A stretch of 64,000 bases of DNA from Geminicoccaceae bacterium (lineage in GTDB: Bacteria > Pseudomonadota > Alphaproteobacteria > Geminicoccales > Geminicoccaceae). The stretch covers positions 2,854,451 through 2,918,450 of the forward strand of contig AP024683.1 of assembly GCA_025999455.1 (NCBI GenBank), written 5' to 3'. The notes beneath the pieces were generated by a model. It saw only the letters and a program-made list of their open reading frames with translations. It ran no database searches and was not told where the DNA came from. Below, piece after piece: positions 9,867-18,486 of this stretch. The position numbers and the translations under genes are program-made. The first letter of the stretch is position 1, and the number at the start of each line of letters is the position of its first letter.

Positions 9867-9954
9867 TGGTGCGGTCGAGAAGACTCGAACTTCCACGGCC
9901 CGAAGGCCACCAGCCCCTCAAGCTGGCGCGTCTACCAATTCCGCCACGACCGCA
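9867..9954 (-). tRNA. tRNA-Leu (GAG anticodon)
   Basis: On the minus strand the acceptor arms TGCGGTC and GACCGCA pair. The D arm contains GGCGGAATTGGTAGAC. The anticodon stem-loop reads CCAGC-TTGAGGG-GCTGG with GAG in the loop. There is a long class II variable arm (GGCC-TTCG-GGCC), and the T loop is TTCGAGT. The 3' CCA is encoded at 9867-9869. Class II form plus anticodon GAG identifies leucine. Confidence 0.96.
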
Positions 9955-10025
9955 CTATGAGGGCGCCGCGAGGGCGCGGCGTGGCGGGGCATCTAGCAAA
10001 AGGACCGGGGCCGGGCAAGACGGGC

Positions 10026-10745
10026 GTGATCGCGCCGGAATGGCGCATCACGCCGGGCCTCCTCCCCTATCCCGAGGCGGTGACGGCGATGGAGGCGCGG
10101 GTCGCGGCGATCCGCGCCGGCACCGCCCGCGAGCTCGTCTGGCTCGTCGAGCATCCGCCCCTCTACACCGCCGGCACGAGCGCCGACCCGGCCGAGCTCC
10201 TCGACCCCGACCGCTTCCCGGTCTTCAAGACCGGCCGCGGCGGCCGCTTCACCTATCACGGGCCCGGCCAGCGGGTCGCCTACGTGCTCCTCGACCTCGA
10301 GCGGCGCGGCCGCGATCTCCGCGCCCACGTCCACAAGCTCGAAGAGTGGGTGATCCGCACGCTCGCCCGCCTCGGCGTGCGGGGCGAGCGACGGGCCGAC
10401 CGGATCGGGGTCTGGGTCGTCCTGCCCGACGGTCGGGAAGCCAAGATCGCCGCGGTCGGCGTGCGCGTGCGGCACTGGGTCACCTATCACGGGCTCGCGC
10501 TCAACGTCGCACCGGACCTCGACCATTTCGCCGGGATCGTGCCCTGCGGCCTCGCCGCTTGGCCGGTCACCTCGCTCGAAGCACTGGGCCTTGCCGTGCC
10601 CGTGGCCGAGGTCGACCGGCATCTGCGGGCGAGCTTCCCCGAGGTCTTCGGCGACGTCCCGGTCGAGGTGACGTCACCCGACGGCGACGCTTGGCCGTCC
10701 TTCGCGCGCGACCCGTTGAGCGGAACCGTTCGCGTTCCATCTTAG
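10026..10745 (+). CDS. lipB: Lipoyl(octanoyl) transferase LipB
   Basis: The protein contains [20 protein letters not shown], the family block [20 protein letters not shown], the lysine-containing [17 protein letters not shown], and ALNVAPDL followed by IVPCG with the catalytic cysteine. These match octanoyl-[acyl carrier protein]:protein N-octanoyltransferase, which moves the octanoyl chain from ACP to the lipoyl domains of 2-oxoacid dehydrogenases. The GTG at 10026 gives 239 residues. An upstream in-frame ATG at 9957 would add 23 Arg/Gly-rich residues and begin right at the edge of the tRNA gene, so it is less likely. Confidence 0.93.
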   Translation: MIAPEWRITPGLLPYPEAVTAMEARVAAIRAGTARELVWLVEHPPLYTAGTSADPAELLDPDRFPVFKTGRGGRFTYHGPGQRVAYVLLDLERRGRDLRAHVHKLEEWVIRTLARLGVRGERRADRIGVWVVLPDGREAKIAAVGVRVRHWVTYHGLALNVAPDLDHFAGIVPCGLAAWPVTSLEALGLAVPVAEVDRHLRASFPEVFGDVPVEVTSPDGDAWPSFARDPLSGTVRVPS

Positions 10746-10750
10746 AGCCG

Positions 10751-11377
10751 ATGCGACGGAAACCTCCCGCCGCTCCGGCCTTCGCCGGAAGCTTCCTCCG
10801 AGTCGCTCTGGCGGCCCAGGCCGCCGGCGCGTTGCTCGTCTTCCCCACACCTGCCGTTCGTGCCGCCTGCACCGACGTCGCCGCACCCGGCGTCGAGTGG
10901 CGCCGCTGTCGGATGGACGGCGCCGCGCTCGACGGGGTCGACCTCACGGGCGCGCGGATCGCCGACTCCTCCTTCCAACGCGCCTCGCTCGTGAACGCCA
11001 AGCTCGCGGAGGTCGACGGTCGGCGGGTCCGCTTCATCTCGGCCGATCTCACGAAGGCGGTGCTCGACCGCGCCGATCTCACGAGCGCCGATCTCACGAG
11101 CGCCAAGCTCGCCGGGGCCTCGCTCGTGGGTACCAATCTGCGCCGCGCCCGGCTCTTTCGCGCCGATCTCAAGGGTGCCGATCTCACGGGCGCCAATCTC
11201 GACGGCGCCGATCTCCTGCACGCCGAGCTCGCCGGCGCGCGCTGGATCGACGGGGTGAGCGTGTGCGCCGAGGATTCGATCGGCCGCTGCCACCCCCGGC
11301 CCGCGGCCCCCGCCGTCGACGGGTCGGCGACCGCGGCACCGGCGGCCGTGCTGCCCTCACCCGCCGTCGGCCACTAG
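10751..11377 (+). CDS. Secreted pentapeptide-repeat protein
   Basis: The 208-residue protein starts at 10751 with a signal peptide (MRRKPPAAP, then a hydrophobic stretch ending near AVRAA). Residues about 55-160 are roughly twenty tandem A(D/N)Lxx pentapeptides, for example ADLTSADLTSAKLAGASL and ADLKGADLTGANLDGADL, which fold as a right-handed quadrilateral beta helix. Cysteines before and after the helix (CTDV, CRMD, CAED, GRCH) suggest disulfides in the periplasm. The tail is a Pro/Ala-rich linker. The function of exported pentapeptide proteins is mostly unknown. It ends inside the 3' end of the convergent EAL gene (21-base overlap). Confidence 0.8.
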   Translation: MRRKPPAAPAFAGSFLRVALAAQAAGALLVFPTPAVRAACTDVAAPGVEWRRCRMDGAALDGVDLTGARIADSSFQRASLVNAKLAEVDGRRVRFISADLTKAVLDRADLTSADLTSAKLAGASLVGTNLRRARLFRADLKGADLTGANLDGADLLHAELAGARWIDGVSVCAEDSIGRCHPRPAAPAVDGSATAAPAAVLPSPAVGH

Positions 11378-14374
11378 GAACCCGTCGTCCTCGAGCCGGC
11401 CGTCGCGCAGGACCGGCAGGAGATCGGCCGCCGGCAGGGCGCGACTCACGAGGAAGCCCTGCATCTCGTGGCAGCCCATGCGGCGGAGCTGGCGGAGCTG
11501 CTGGCTCGTCTCGACACCTTCGGCCACGACGTTGAGGCCGAGCGAGGCGCCCATCGCGACGATCGCCTGGACGATCGTCGCACTCGAAGGATCGCGGTCG
11601 ACGTCCTGGACGAAGGAGCGGTCGATCTTCAAGGAGCGGATCGGGAACGAGCGCAGATAGGCGAGCGAGCTGTAGCCCGTGCCGAAATCGTCGATCGAGA
11701 GGGCGAGGCCGAGGGCGGTGAGCTCGCGCATCCGCCGCATCGATTCGCTCGCTTCCCGCATGACCACGCTCTCGGTGAGCTCGAGCTCGAGGCAGCGGGC
11801 GGTGAAGCCCGTCCGCTCCAGGATCTCGGCGATCCGCGCGGCGAGCTCGGCGTGCTGGAACTGGCGGGCCGAGAGGTTGACGGCGAGGCGGAGATCGGGC
11901 CGCCCGAGCTCGCGCTGCCAGGCGGCGACCTGCAGGCAGGCCGTCTCCATGGCCCAGAAGCCGATCGGCAGGATGAGCCCCGTGTCCTCGGCCAAAGGGA
12001 TGAACTCGCCGGGCGGGACGAGGCCGAGCTCGGGGTGGAACCAGCGCACCAGCGCTTCCACCCCCACGACCTCGCCGGTCCGCAGCGAGACCTGCGGCTG
12101 GTAGTAGACGACGAGCTCGCCGTTCTCGAGCGCCCGCCGCAGCCGGTTCTCGAGCATGAGCCGCTCGAAGGCCTGGGCGTTCATGTCGTTCGTGTAGAAC
12201 TGGACGTGGCCGCGGCCGAGCTCCTTGGCCCGACCGAGGGCGGTGTCGGCGTTCTTGACGAGCAGGCCCGGCTCGTCGCCGTCGTGCGGGTAGACGGCCA
12301 CACCGATGCTCGCCGAGACGGTGAGCTCGTGGCCGTTCACCGTGAACGGTCGCTCCAGCGCCGCCAGGAGCTTGTGCGCGACCTTGACGATCGGCTCGGC
12401 CTGCTCGAGCCCGGTCAGGAGGACGAGGAACTCGTCGCTGCCCATCCGCGCGACCGTGTCGCTGCGCCGGAGCGTGCCGACGAGCCGCTCGCCGACCGAT
12501 TTCAAGAGCTGGTCGCCGCGCTCGAGCCCGAGCGAGTCGTTGACGAGCTTGAAGCGGTCGAGGTCGAGCAAAAGCACGGCCAAGAGCTGGCGCTGCCGGC
12601 GCGTCCGGGCGATCGCCTGGCCGAGCCGGTCGTTGAAGAGGATCCGGTTCGGCAAACCCGTGAGCGGGTCGAAATAGGCGAGCGTCCGCAGCGCCTCCTC
12701 GGTGTGCCGGGCGAGCGTCGCATCGCGCAGCGTCAAGACGACGCGCAGCTCGCCGGGGCCCGAAGCCCAACGGGCCGCGACCTCGAGCGGCAACACCTCG
12801 CCCTCTTCGCGCAAGCCCGACAGCTCGCGCACCGCACGCGAGCGCGGCAGCTGTTCGAGCAGGAGCGCGTGCAGCTCGGCCGTGGTCTCGACGCCGCCGA
12901 AGAGCTGTTCGACCGTACGCCCGACGAGCCGGTCGGGCTCGACGCCGAACAGGACCGCCGCCGCTTCGTTGGCGAAGCGCACCGTGCCGCGGACGTCGAT
13001 CCCGAGGAGCGCGGCCGCCACCGAATCGAGGAGCGCCGGGGAGGCGTGCTCGAAGGCCGCCGGGGCCTCGGCGAGCGCCGGTTCCGGTGCGGCCGCGCGC
13101 GGTGTCCAGGCCGGCTCGGCCCGATCCACGGGCGGCTCGATCGGTGGACGCAGGAGGGCGAGCGCACGATCCGCGCCGAGCCGGCGCAGCTCGATCCGGA
13201 CCCGCGTCCCGCCCGTCGGTCCTTCGAAGGCGAGCTCGCCCCTGACCGGCGCCTCGGCCGTGAGTGCGGCATCGAGCAGATCGAGGAGGAGGTCCTGCTC
13301 GGCCGGCTGGAGCCGGGCCGAGGCGGCCGGTACGCCGCCGATCCTGCCCGCCGCCCGGAGCCGGTTCCCTCTGGCGTCGAGGAGGAGGACGGCGCCCTCG
13401 AGCTCGCCCGCGAGCGTCTCGAGGAGCTGCTCGCCGAGCCCCGCGCCCGAGCCCTCCTCGCCCACCTCCTGCAGCTCGCCGAGCGTCCCGGCCACGAAGC
13501 GGACGATCCCGTCGCGGTCGGCGAGCGGTCTCGAACGGTCGCGGACCGTCCGGACCGTCCCGTCGGCCGCGCGCAGCCGGTAGACGAGCTCGGTTTCCTC
13601 GCCGGCCAGGAGGCGCTGGTCGCGGGCTCGCAGCCGGTCGCGCTCGGCAGGGAGGGCGAGCCCCGCCGGGCCACGCTCGGGGACCGCGCCGCCGGCACCG
13701 CCGAGCAGGGCGCTGCAGGCTGCATCGGCCCAGACGAGGCGCAGCCGCAGATCGTCCTCGACCGCCAACAGATAGAAACATTCGCTCGTGAGCCCGGCCC
13801 AGGCGGCCGCGTGGCGGGCGAGCTCGGCGGGGCTCGTGGCCGGGCCCGGCTCGGGTTGCAGCCAGAGGAGCACGAGGTCCCGAGCACCCTCGGGACGGGC
13901 GAGCCGGACGTCAACCAGCCGGTCCGGCCCCTGCGCCGTCGCGAGCGCGAGCGGCCCCTCGAAAGTCCCACCGGTACGGATCGCGGCCAGGAGCTCGGTG
14001 AAACGCTCGCGCCCTTCGGAAGCGCCGCGCAGGCGCCGGAGCGAGCGGCCTTCGAGCGCGTCGCGGGCGTGGCCGGTGAGCTCGAGCAGGCGGCGATTGA
14101 CGAAGACGATCTCGGCCGCGCGGCGCGGTTCGGCGCCCGGCCGGACCACGATCAGCGCCGCCTCGGCGGTGTCCAGGAGCGCCGCCGCTTCGGCGGCGAG
14201 GTCGCCCGTCACGAGCGGCCGACGCCGGAGGCCGGCCGGCTTCGGGTGCGAGGCTCGGGCGGCGCGCGGCGGAGCCTGTCGCGATCGCGGTCGGGACGGC
14301 GGACGGCGCGGCTCATCGTCTCGTGGTCGGCGGCAGGGCGCGGCCGGGCGGCGCCGCGGCCATCTCTCGGTCAT
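11357..14374 (-). CDS. PAS/GGDEF/EAL cyclic-di-GMP signalling protein
   Basis: The protein has 1005 residues. PAS-like sensor regions lie at about 60-165, 190-290 and 455-560, with a less clear domain between them. A GGDEF domain (about 570-730) has DPLTGLPNR and DLDRFKLVNDSLG, but its signature loop is GSDEF rather than GGDEF, so cyclase activity is uncertain. The EAL domain (about 745-995) is complete: EALVRW, AVNLSARQF, LELTES, IDDFGTGYSS, LKIDRSF, VAEGVET and MQGFLVSRAL. It is therefore predicted to hydrolyse c-di-GMP. The first 55 residues are Arg/Pro-rich and may not be translated. The ATG at 14374 abuts the nnr stop codon; a GTG at 14212 is an alternative start. Confidence 0.87.
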   Translation of the reverse strand: MTERWPRRRPAAPCRRPRDDEPRRPPSRPRSRQAPPRAARASHPKPAGLRRRPLVTGDLAAEAAALLDTAEAALIVVRPGAEPRRAAEIVFVNRRLLELTGHARDALEGRSLRRLRGASEGRERFTELLAAIRTGGTFEGPLALATAQGPDRLVDVRLARPEGARDLVLLWLQPEPGPATSPAELARHAAAWAGLTSECFYLLAVEDDLRLRLVWADAACSALLGGAGGAVPERGPAGLALPAERDRLRARDQRLLAGEETELVYRLRAADGTVRTVRDRSRPLADRDGIVRFVAGTLGELQEVGEEGSGAGLGEQLLETLAGELEGAVLLLDARGNRLRAAGRIGGVPAASARLQPAEQDLLLDLLDAALTAEAPVRGELAFEGPTGGTRVRIELRRLGADRALALLRPPIEPPVDRAEPAWTPRAAAPEPALAEAPAAFEHASPALLDSVAAALLGIDVRGTVRFANEAAAVLFGVEPDRLVGRTVEQLFGGVETTAELHALLLEQLPRSRAVRELSGLREEGEVLPLEVAARWASGPGELRVVLTLRDATLARHTEEALRTLAYFDPLTGLPNRILFNDRLGQAIARTRRQRQLLAVLLLDLDRFKLVNDSLGLERGDQLLKSVGERLVGTLRRSDTVARMGSDEFLVLLTGLEQAEPIVKVAHKLLAALERPFTVNGHELTVSASIGVAVYPHDGDEPGLLVKNADTALGRAKELGRGHVQFYTNDMNAQAFERLMLENRLRRALENGELVVYYQPQVSLRTGEVVGVEALVRWFHPELGLVPPGEFIPLAEDTGLILPIGFWAMETACLQVAAWQRELGRPDLRLAVNLSARQFQHAELAARIAEILERTGFTARCLELELTESVVMREASESMRRMRELTALGLALSIDDFGTGYSSLAYLRSFPIRSLKIDRSFVQDVDRDPSSATIVQAIVAMGASLGLNVVAEGVETSQQLRQLRRMGCHEMQGFLVSRALPAADLLPVLRDGRLEDDGFLVADGG

Positions 14375-15946
14375 TCAACCAGAAAGGAACCGTCCCTGAA
14401 AGCCCACTTGCGAGAAGCGACCTTGGCCGTCCACCCGCCGTGCCGCCGTGGCCACGGCCGCCTCTTGCCGGGCCGCGGCGAGCGCTGCCGGGATCCGTTC
14501 GGGCAGATCTTCGGCGATCAGCCCCGGCCCGGCGAGCTCGCCGGCTCGGGCGTGCAGCCAAGCCCCGGCCGCCGCCGCCTCGAAGGCCGGCACGCCTTGG
14601 GCGAGGAGCCCCAGGATCACCCCGGCGAGCACGTCGCCCGTGCCGGCCGTGGCGAGCGCCGGCGGTGCGGCGGCCAGGATCGCGGCGCGTCCGTCCGGAG
14701 CCGCCACGACCGTGTCGGCCCCTTTGAGGAGGACGACGGCGCGGCTCTCCGCCGCCGCGGCGCGGGCCCGGGCGAGCCGGTCGCCCTCGTGCGCGAAGAG
14801 CCGGGCATATTCGCCGTCGTGCGGGGTGAGCACGCAGCCGCCGTGGAGGACCTCGAGCAGGGTCGCACGGTCGTCCGCGAAGGACGTGAGCGCATCGGCG
14901 TCGAGCACGAGCGGCCGGCCGGCCCGCGCGAGCTTCAGGACCGCGCTCCTCGTCGCCTCGCCGACCCCGGCGGCCGGGCCGATCAGCCAGGCATTGAAGC
15001 GCGGATCGGCGAGGAGCCGGTCGAGCGCGTCGACATCGGCGCAGGGCTTGGTCATGACGGTCGTGAGCGCGGCGGCGTAGATCGGCAGCGCGTCGGGGCG
15101 TGCGGTCACGCTCACGAGCCCGGCGCCGGCCCTGAGCGCCGCGCGCGCCGCGAGCCGCGTCGCCCCCGTGGCATGCGCCGGCCCACCCACGACGACGGCG
15201 TGGCCGAAGCGGTATTTGTGCGCCGACGCGTCGCGAAGCGGCAGGAGCGGGCCCCACCAGCTCGGCTCGTTGCGGCGCAGGCCCTCGTCGACCGCCGCCA
15301 CGACCGCGTCGGGAATGCCGATGTCGGCGACGACGAGCTCGCCCGCGAGCATGCGCCCGGGCAGGAGGAGATGGCCGGGCTTGGGCCGGCAGAAGGTCAC
15401 GGTGAGGCGCGCCGGTGCGGCCGCACCGAGCACCGCGCCGCTCGCCCCGTCCACGCCCGACGGCACGTCGACCGCGACGACCGGGCCGCCGAGGTGGGCG
15501 ATCCGCTCGACCCAGGCCCGCGCCGTGCCGTCGAGCGGCCGGTCGAGCCCGGCGCCGAAGAGCGCGTCGACCACGAGCCAGCGATCGTCGAGCTCGGCGG
15601 GGAGCTCGGCCGACCAGGGGCCGGCGCGGCGGGCGAAGGCCGTGGCCGCATCGCCTTTCAGGCGCGCCGGATCGACCAGGCTCGCGACCCGGACCGGCCA
15701 GCCCAGCGCTTCGAGGCGGCGGGCCACGACCCAGCCGTCGCCGCCATTGTTGCCGGGCCCGCAGAGGACGAGCGTCGGCGACGGTGGGAAGCGCGCCGTG
15801 ATCGCCCGGACGATCGCTCGCCCCGCCCGCTCCATGAGCACGATGCCGGGTGTCCCGAGGGCGATCGTACGGGCGTCGGCCTCGGCCATCCGGCGCGGGC
15901 CCAAGAGGACGGCGTCGGGAGGAAAGGGCGAGCCCGGCGCCACCAC
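14375..15946 (-). CDS. nnr: Bifunctional NAD(P)H-hydrate epimerase/dehydratase
   Basis: The N-terminal epimerase domain (YjeF_N, about 10-215) shows MAEADARTI, the loop CGPGNNGGDGWVVAR and VVAVDVPSGVDG. The C-terminal dehydratase domain (YjeF_C/carbohydrate-kinase fold, about 225-505) shows VVVGGPAHATGA, LVLDADAL, LTPHDGEYARLF and the catalytic ATAGTGDVLAGVI. Together the domains repair hydrated NADH and NADPH, using ADP or ATP for dehydration. The GTG at 15946 is chosen, giving 523 residues, because it lies a few bases after the terB stop and keeps the full domain; a second GTG is at 15943. The gene is in line with terB upstream and the EAL gene downstream. Confidence 0.92.
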   Translation of the reverse strand: MVAPGSPFPPDAVLLGPRRMAEADARTIALGTPGIVLMERAGRAIVRAITARFPPSPTLVLCGPGNNGGDGWVVARRLEALGWPVRVASLVDPARLKGDAATAFARRAGPWSAELPAELDDRWLVVDALFGAGLDRPLDGTARAWVERIAHLGGPVVAVDVPSGVDGASGAVLGAAAPARLTVTFCRPKPGHLLLPGRMLAGELVVADIGIPDAVVAAVDEGLRRNEPSWWGPLLPLRDASAHKYRFGHAVVVGGPAHATGATRLAARAALRAGAGLVSVTARPDALPIYAAALTTVMTKPCADVDALDRLLADPRFNAWLIGPAAGVGEATRSAVLKLARAGRPLVLDADALTSFADDRATLLEVLHGGCVLTPHDGEYARLFAHEGDRLARARAAAAESRAVVLLKGADTVVAAPDGRAAILAAAPPALATAGTGDVLAGVILGLLAQGVPAFEAAAAGAWLHARAGELAGPGLIAEDLPERIPAALAAARQEAAVATAARRVDGQGRFSQVGFQGRFLSG

Positions 15947-15951
15947 CGACC

Positions 15952-16365
15952 TCAGACCGCGCGGTGGCGTGCCCGGGCCGCCCGCTCGATCGCCGCCGCC
16001 ACGAGCGGGTCGAGCTCGAGCCGCTCGCGCAGCATGCTCAAAAGGCGGAGCTCGCTCTGGCTCGCCCCGCGATCGGCCGCGACGACGTCGCAGGCGAGCG
16101 CGTAGGCGGTCTCGCGCAAGGGCTCGGGCAGCGCGCCGGCGATCCGGTCGAGCGCCACCTCGAGCCCGTCCTCGCGCTGCAAGAGGTCGACGCACTCCTT
16201 GCCGATCGCCGCGATGCGCGAGCGGTCGAAGTCGTCGAAGGCCGGCAGCGAGCCCACGATCCGGGTCATCGCGGCGATCTCGGCGTCCGACATCGTCCCC
16301 TCGGCGGAGGCGACCAGGACCATGGTGGCGATCAGCGCGGCGTGGCGGTCGAGACGGTCGGACAT
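15952..16365 (-). CDS. TerB-like tellurite resistance domain protein
   Basis: The 137-residue all-helical protein has HAALIATMVLVASAEGTMSD and, later, ACDVVAADRGASQSELRLL. These two acidic helix-pair motifs (AEGTMSDAE and ADRGASQSE) are typical of TerB-fold proteins, which bind metal through such acidic residues. Known members are linked to tellurite and stress responses and to membrane complexes; a stand-alone TerB has no defined reaction. It is the first gene of a minus-strand run with nnr. Confidence 0.8.
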   Translation of the reverse strand: MSDRLDRHAALIATMVLVASAEGTMSDAEIAAMTRIVGSLPAFDDFDRSRIAAIGKECVDLLQREDGLEVALDRIAGALPEPLRETAYALACDVVAADRGASQSELRLLSMLRERLELDPLVAAAIERAARARHRAV

Positions 16366-16458
16366 CGCGGCTCCCGAGCGGTTCCGAAGCGGGGCGGAGT
16401 GTGGTCGCGCGGCGCCGCGAGGGCAATCGCGCGTCCTGCGGCGTGCCGCCTCTCTAAC

Positions 16459-16495
16459 CGTTCAGGAAAGTTGAACTTGACCTTATTCTATTGAA
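16459..16495. promoter_or_regulatory. A+T-rich segment between terB and the receiver/HPt gene
   Basis: Between the divergent terB and pseudo-receiver genes lies a short A+T-rich island in otherwise GC-rich DNA. It contains the small inverted repeat GTTCA-ggaaagt-TGAAC and a -10-like TATTCT. This would be the natural place for divergent promoters. No convincing -35/-10 pair with correct spacing could be fixed. Confidence 0.25.
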
Positions 16496-16540
16496 GCGCG
16501 AAAACCCGGAGCGTCTCGTCCCGGAGGAACGGTCGCCCGG

Positions 16541-17299
16541 ATGGACCTCGGCCCCGATCCGCAGCGACGCCGCCTGCTGATCGTCGGCGACCCGGCGCTG
16601 AGCCGTGGCCTGATGCGCATGGTGCTGAGCCGGCTCGGCTACGTGGTCTCGGTGGTGGCGAGCGGCACCGAGGCGCTCACGATGCGGGCGCACACCCGCT
16701 TCGCGCTGGCGCTGGTGGCGGCGCGGCTGCCGGACATGCCGGGCGTGGCGCTCGCCCGCCACCTGGCCGATCCGCCGGCCGCCGTGCCCGTGTTGATGTT
16801 CGGTGACGCCTTCGACCGGCCGAGCCCGCTCCAGGACGGCGCCGGGGCGAGCCTCGCCGGGTTCCTCGTCAAGCCGATTTCGATCGGCCGTTTGGTGGGT
16901 GCCGTGAAGGCGCTCACCGACGGCCGTGGCCCGCCCGCCAGCGCCGCGGAGATCGTCATGCCGACCCGCCCCCCGCTCGACCTCGACCGGCTGCGTGAAT
17001 TCGCCGACGGCGACCGCCAGCTCGAGCGCGAGCTCGCCACCCTCTACGTCGAGAGCGCCGCCATCTACATCGGCCAGATGCGCGGCGCGCTCGACGACCC
17101 CGAGACCTGGCGACGGGCAGCGCACGCGCTCAAAGGCGCCTCCGTCAACGTCGGCGCGCTTGAGCTCGCCGAGACCGCGGCCCGGGCCGAGCGCGCCGAG
17201 CCCTCGGCCCAGCTCGTCGACGAGCTCTCGGGCCAGCTCGCCGCGGTCCGCAGCTTCTTGAGCGCGCGCCAGGCGGCGCAGGTCGCGGCGCTTTCCTGA
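16541..17299 (+). CDS. Pseudo-receiver/HPt two-domain signalling protein
   Basis: The 252-residue protein has an N-terminal receiver-like domain (about 11-125) and a C-terminal histidine phosphotransfer domain (about 145-245). In the receiver, the position of the phospho-accepting Asp is Ala60 (context FALALVAARLPDMPG), and the acidic pocket is reduced to one Asp (Asp17). The Lys at 111 (FLVKP) is kept. The HPt domain keeps its phospho-accepting His195 in AAHALKGAS. The receiver therefore cannot take a phosphate on Asp in the usual way, while the HPt module looks competent. It may be a docking or inhibitory receiver tied to a relay from another histidine kinase (inference). No kinase gene is adjacent. 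Confidence 0.82.
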   Translation: MDLGPDPQRRRLLIVGDPALSRGLMRMVLSRLGYVVSVVASGTEALTMRAHTRFALALVAARLPDMPGVALARHLADPPAAVPVLMFGDAFDRPSPLQDGAGASLAGFLVKPISIGRLVGAVKALTDGRGPPASAAEIVMPTRPPLDLDRLREFADGDRQLERELATLYVESAAIYIGQMRGALDDPETWRRAAHALKGASVNVGALELAETAARAERAEPSAQLVDELSGQLAAVRSFLSARQAAQVAALS

Positions 17300-17495
17300 G
17301 GCGCGTGCGCCTCGGTCGGCGTTGGCGAGGGGGCAACACAGCCCGAAGGTTGCATCGGCGTTCGACCGTTCGCGCTTGCACGACCAGCGCTTTTCCCTTC
17401 ACATCCCGGCGACGGTTCGTCGACGGTCCGCGCGCCCGCCGTGCCGCATCCGCGGCTCGGGGTTGCGGGTCGAACATCCTCGGGGATCGGCGGGA

Positions 17496-18374
17496 ATGGT
17501 CGCGAAGAGGCGTGTCGCTCTCCTCCTGGGTCTGGCCCTGACGGCCGCCGGCTGCGCCAACCCGGGCGATCGGATGGTCTCCCCCGAGCCGACCGTCCTC
17601 GACGATGCCGATCTCTTCTTCGTCGACATGGACGCGGTCCGGCAGATGGCCCCGCAGGGGGCGCCCTTCAGCCAGGGCCTCAGGGTCGGCTATCTCGACC
17701 TCACCGATCAGGCGGCCGGCCGCGTCGATCTCTTGGACCGCGCCCATTTCGGCCGGAAGGCCGTCGCCTCGGCCAAGGGCCTCAACGTCCAACCCGACGC
17801 GCCGGCGCTCCGGCGGATCGCCGATGCCGCCAAGGGCGAGTTCGAGGCCGCCCGGGCCCGGCTCTTGGCCGCGCTCGATGCCAACGGCAGGCTGCGAGCA
17901 CCTGCCGATGCCGCCAAGGCGCAGACCGCCTACGATTGCTGGCTCGAGCGGACCGAGGCCGGCGACCAGGCGGGCGCCGCCGCCTGCAAGGCCCGCTTCG
18001 AGGAGGCGGTGGCGGCGGTCGAGCGGGCGCTGGGTCCGGCCGCACCGCAGCAATATCTCGTCTTCTTCGCCTGGGATCGGGCCGACATCAGCCCGGTCGC
18101 CCGCCAGGTCATCGAGCAGGTCGCGGCCGACTTCAAAGCCGGCAAGATGGTCCGGCTGCACTTGGCCGGGCACGCCGACCGCTCCGGCCCCGAGGCCTAC
18201 AACATGCGGCTCTCCGAGCGGCGGGCGCGGGCCGTGGCGCGCGAGCTCGAGCAGCTCGGCGTGCCGTCGAGCGCTCTCGACTTGAAGTGGTACGGCGAGA
18301 CCCGGCCGCGCGTCCCGACCGCGGACGGCGTGCGCGAGGCGCAGAACCGGCGGGTCGAGATCACCTGGGACTGA
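17496..18374 (+). CDS. OmpA-domain outer-membrane lipoprotein
   Basis: The ATG at 17496 gives a lipoprotein signal ending LALTAAGC (Cys about residue 20), so the protein should be lipidated. The middle (60-175) is helical with no family I recognise. The C-terminal 110 residues are an OmpA-like peptidoglycan-binding domain: [13 protein letters not shown], then GHADRSG, and [18 protein letters not shown] with the usual Asp and Arg for diaminopimelate binding. The role is probably to tether the envelope, as in Pal-like lipoproteins. A strong terminator follows. Confidence 0.87.
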   Translation: MVAKRRVALLLGLALTAAGCANPGDRMVSPEPTVLDDADLFFVDMDAVRQMAPQGAPFSQGLRVGYLDLTDQAAGRVDLLDRAHFGRKAVASAKGLNVQPDAPALRRIADAAKGEFEAARARLLAALDANGRLRAPADAAKAQTAYDCWLERTEAGDQAGAAACKARFEEAVAAVERALGPAAPQQYLVFFAWDRADISPVARQVIEQVAADFKAGKMVRLHLAGHADRSGPEAYNMRLSERRARAVARELEQLGVPSSALDLKWYGETRPRVPTADGVREAQNRRVEITWD

Positions 18375-18408
18375 GACGCCGCGCGCAGCGCAGCCCGCTT
18401 CGAAACAT

Positions 18409-18439
18409 GATCGGCCGCCTCCGGGCGGCCGATCCTTTT
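18409..18439 (+). terminator. Intrinsic terminator after the OmpA lipoprotein gene
   Basis: A perfect 11-bp stem, GATCGGCCGCC pairing with GGCGGCCGATC around a 4-base loop, is followed by CTTTT. It lies between the plus-strand OmpA gene and the convergent moaA end, so it may serve both. The T-run is clear only on the plus strand. Confidence 0.85.
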
Positions 18440-18486
18440 GCGGGCCTGGGGAAAGGTCGGGCGCGGCCTCGGGTGGGGCTCGAGCG

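Noticed and set aside
9957-10025. LipB start at the upstream ATG 9957
   Set aside because: It would begin three bases from the tRNA gene and add an Arg/Gly-rich stretch foreign to the family; GTG 10026 fits better.
7628-11377. A long plus-strand frame running through maeB, the tRNA and lipB into the pentapeptide gene
   Set aside because: It crosses a tRNA gene and lies antisense to maeB. Only its last part from 10751 is a real gene.
11468-16105. A very long plus-strand open frame (about 1545 codons) opposite the EAL, nnr and terB genes
   Set aside because: It is the antisense shadow of real minus-strand genes in GC-rich DNA. The minus-strand frames carry recognisable catalytic motifs; this one has none.
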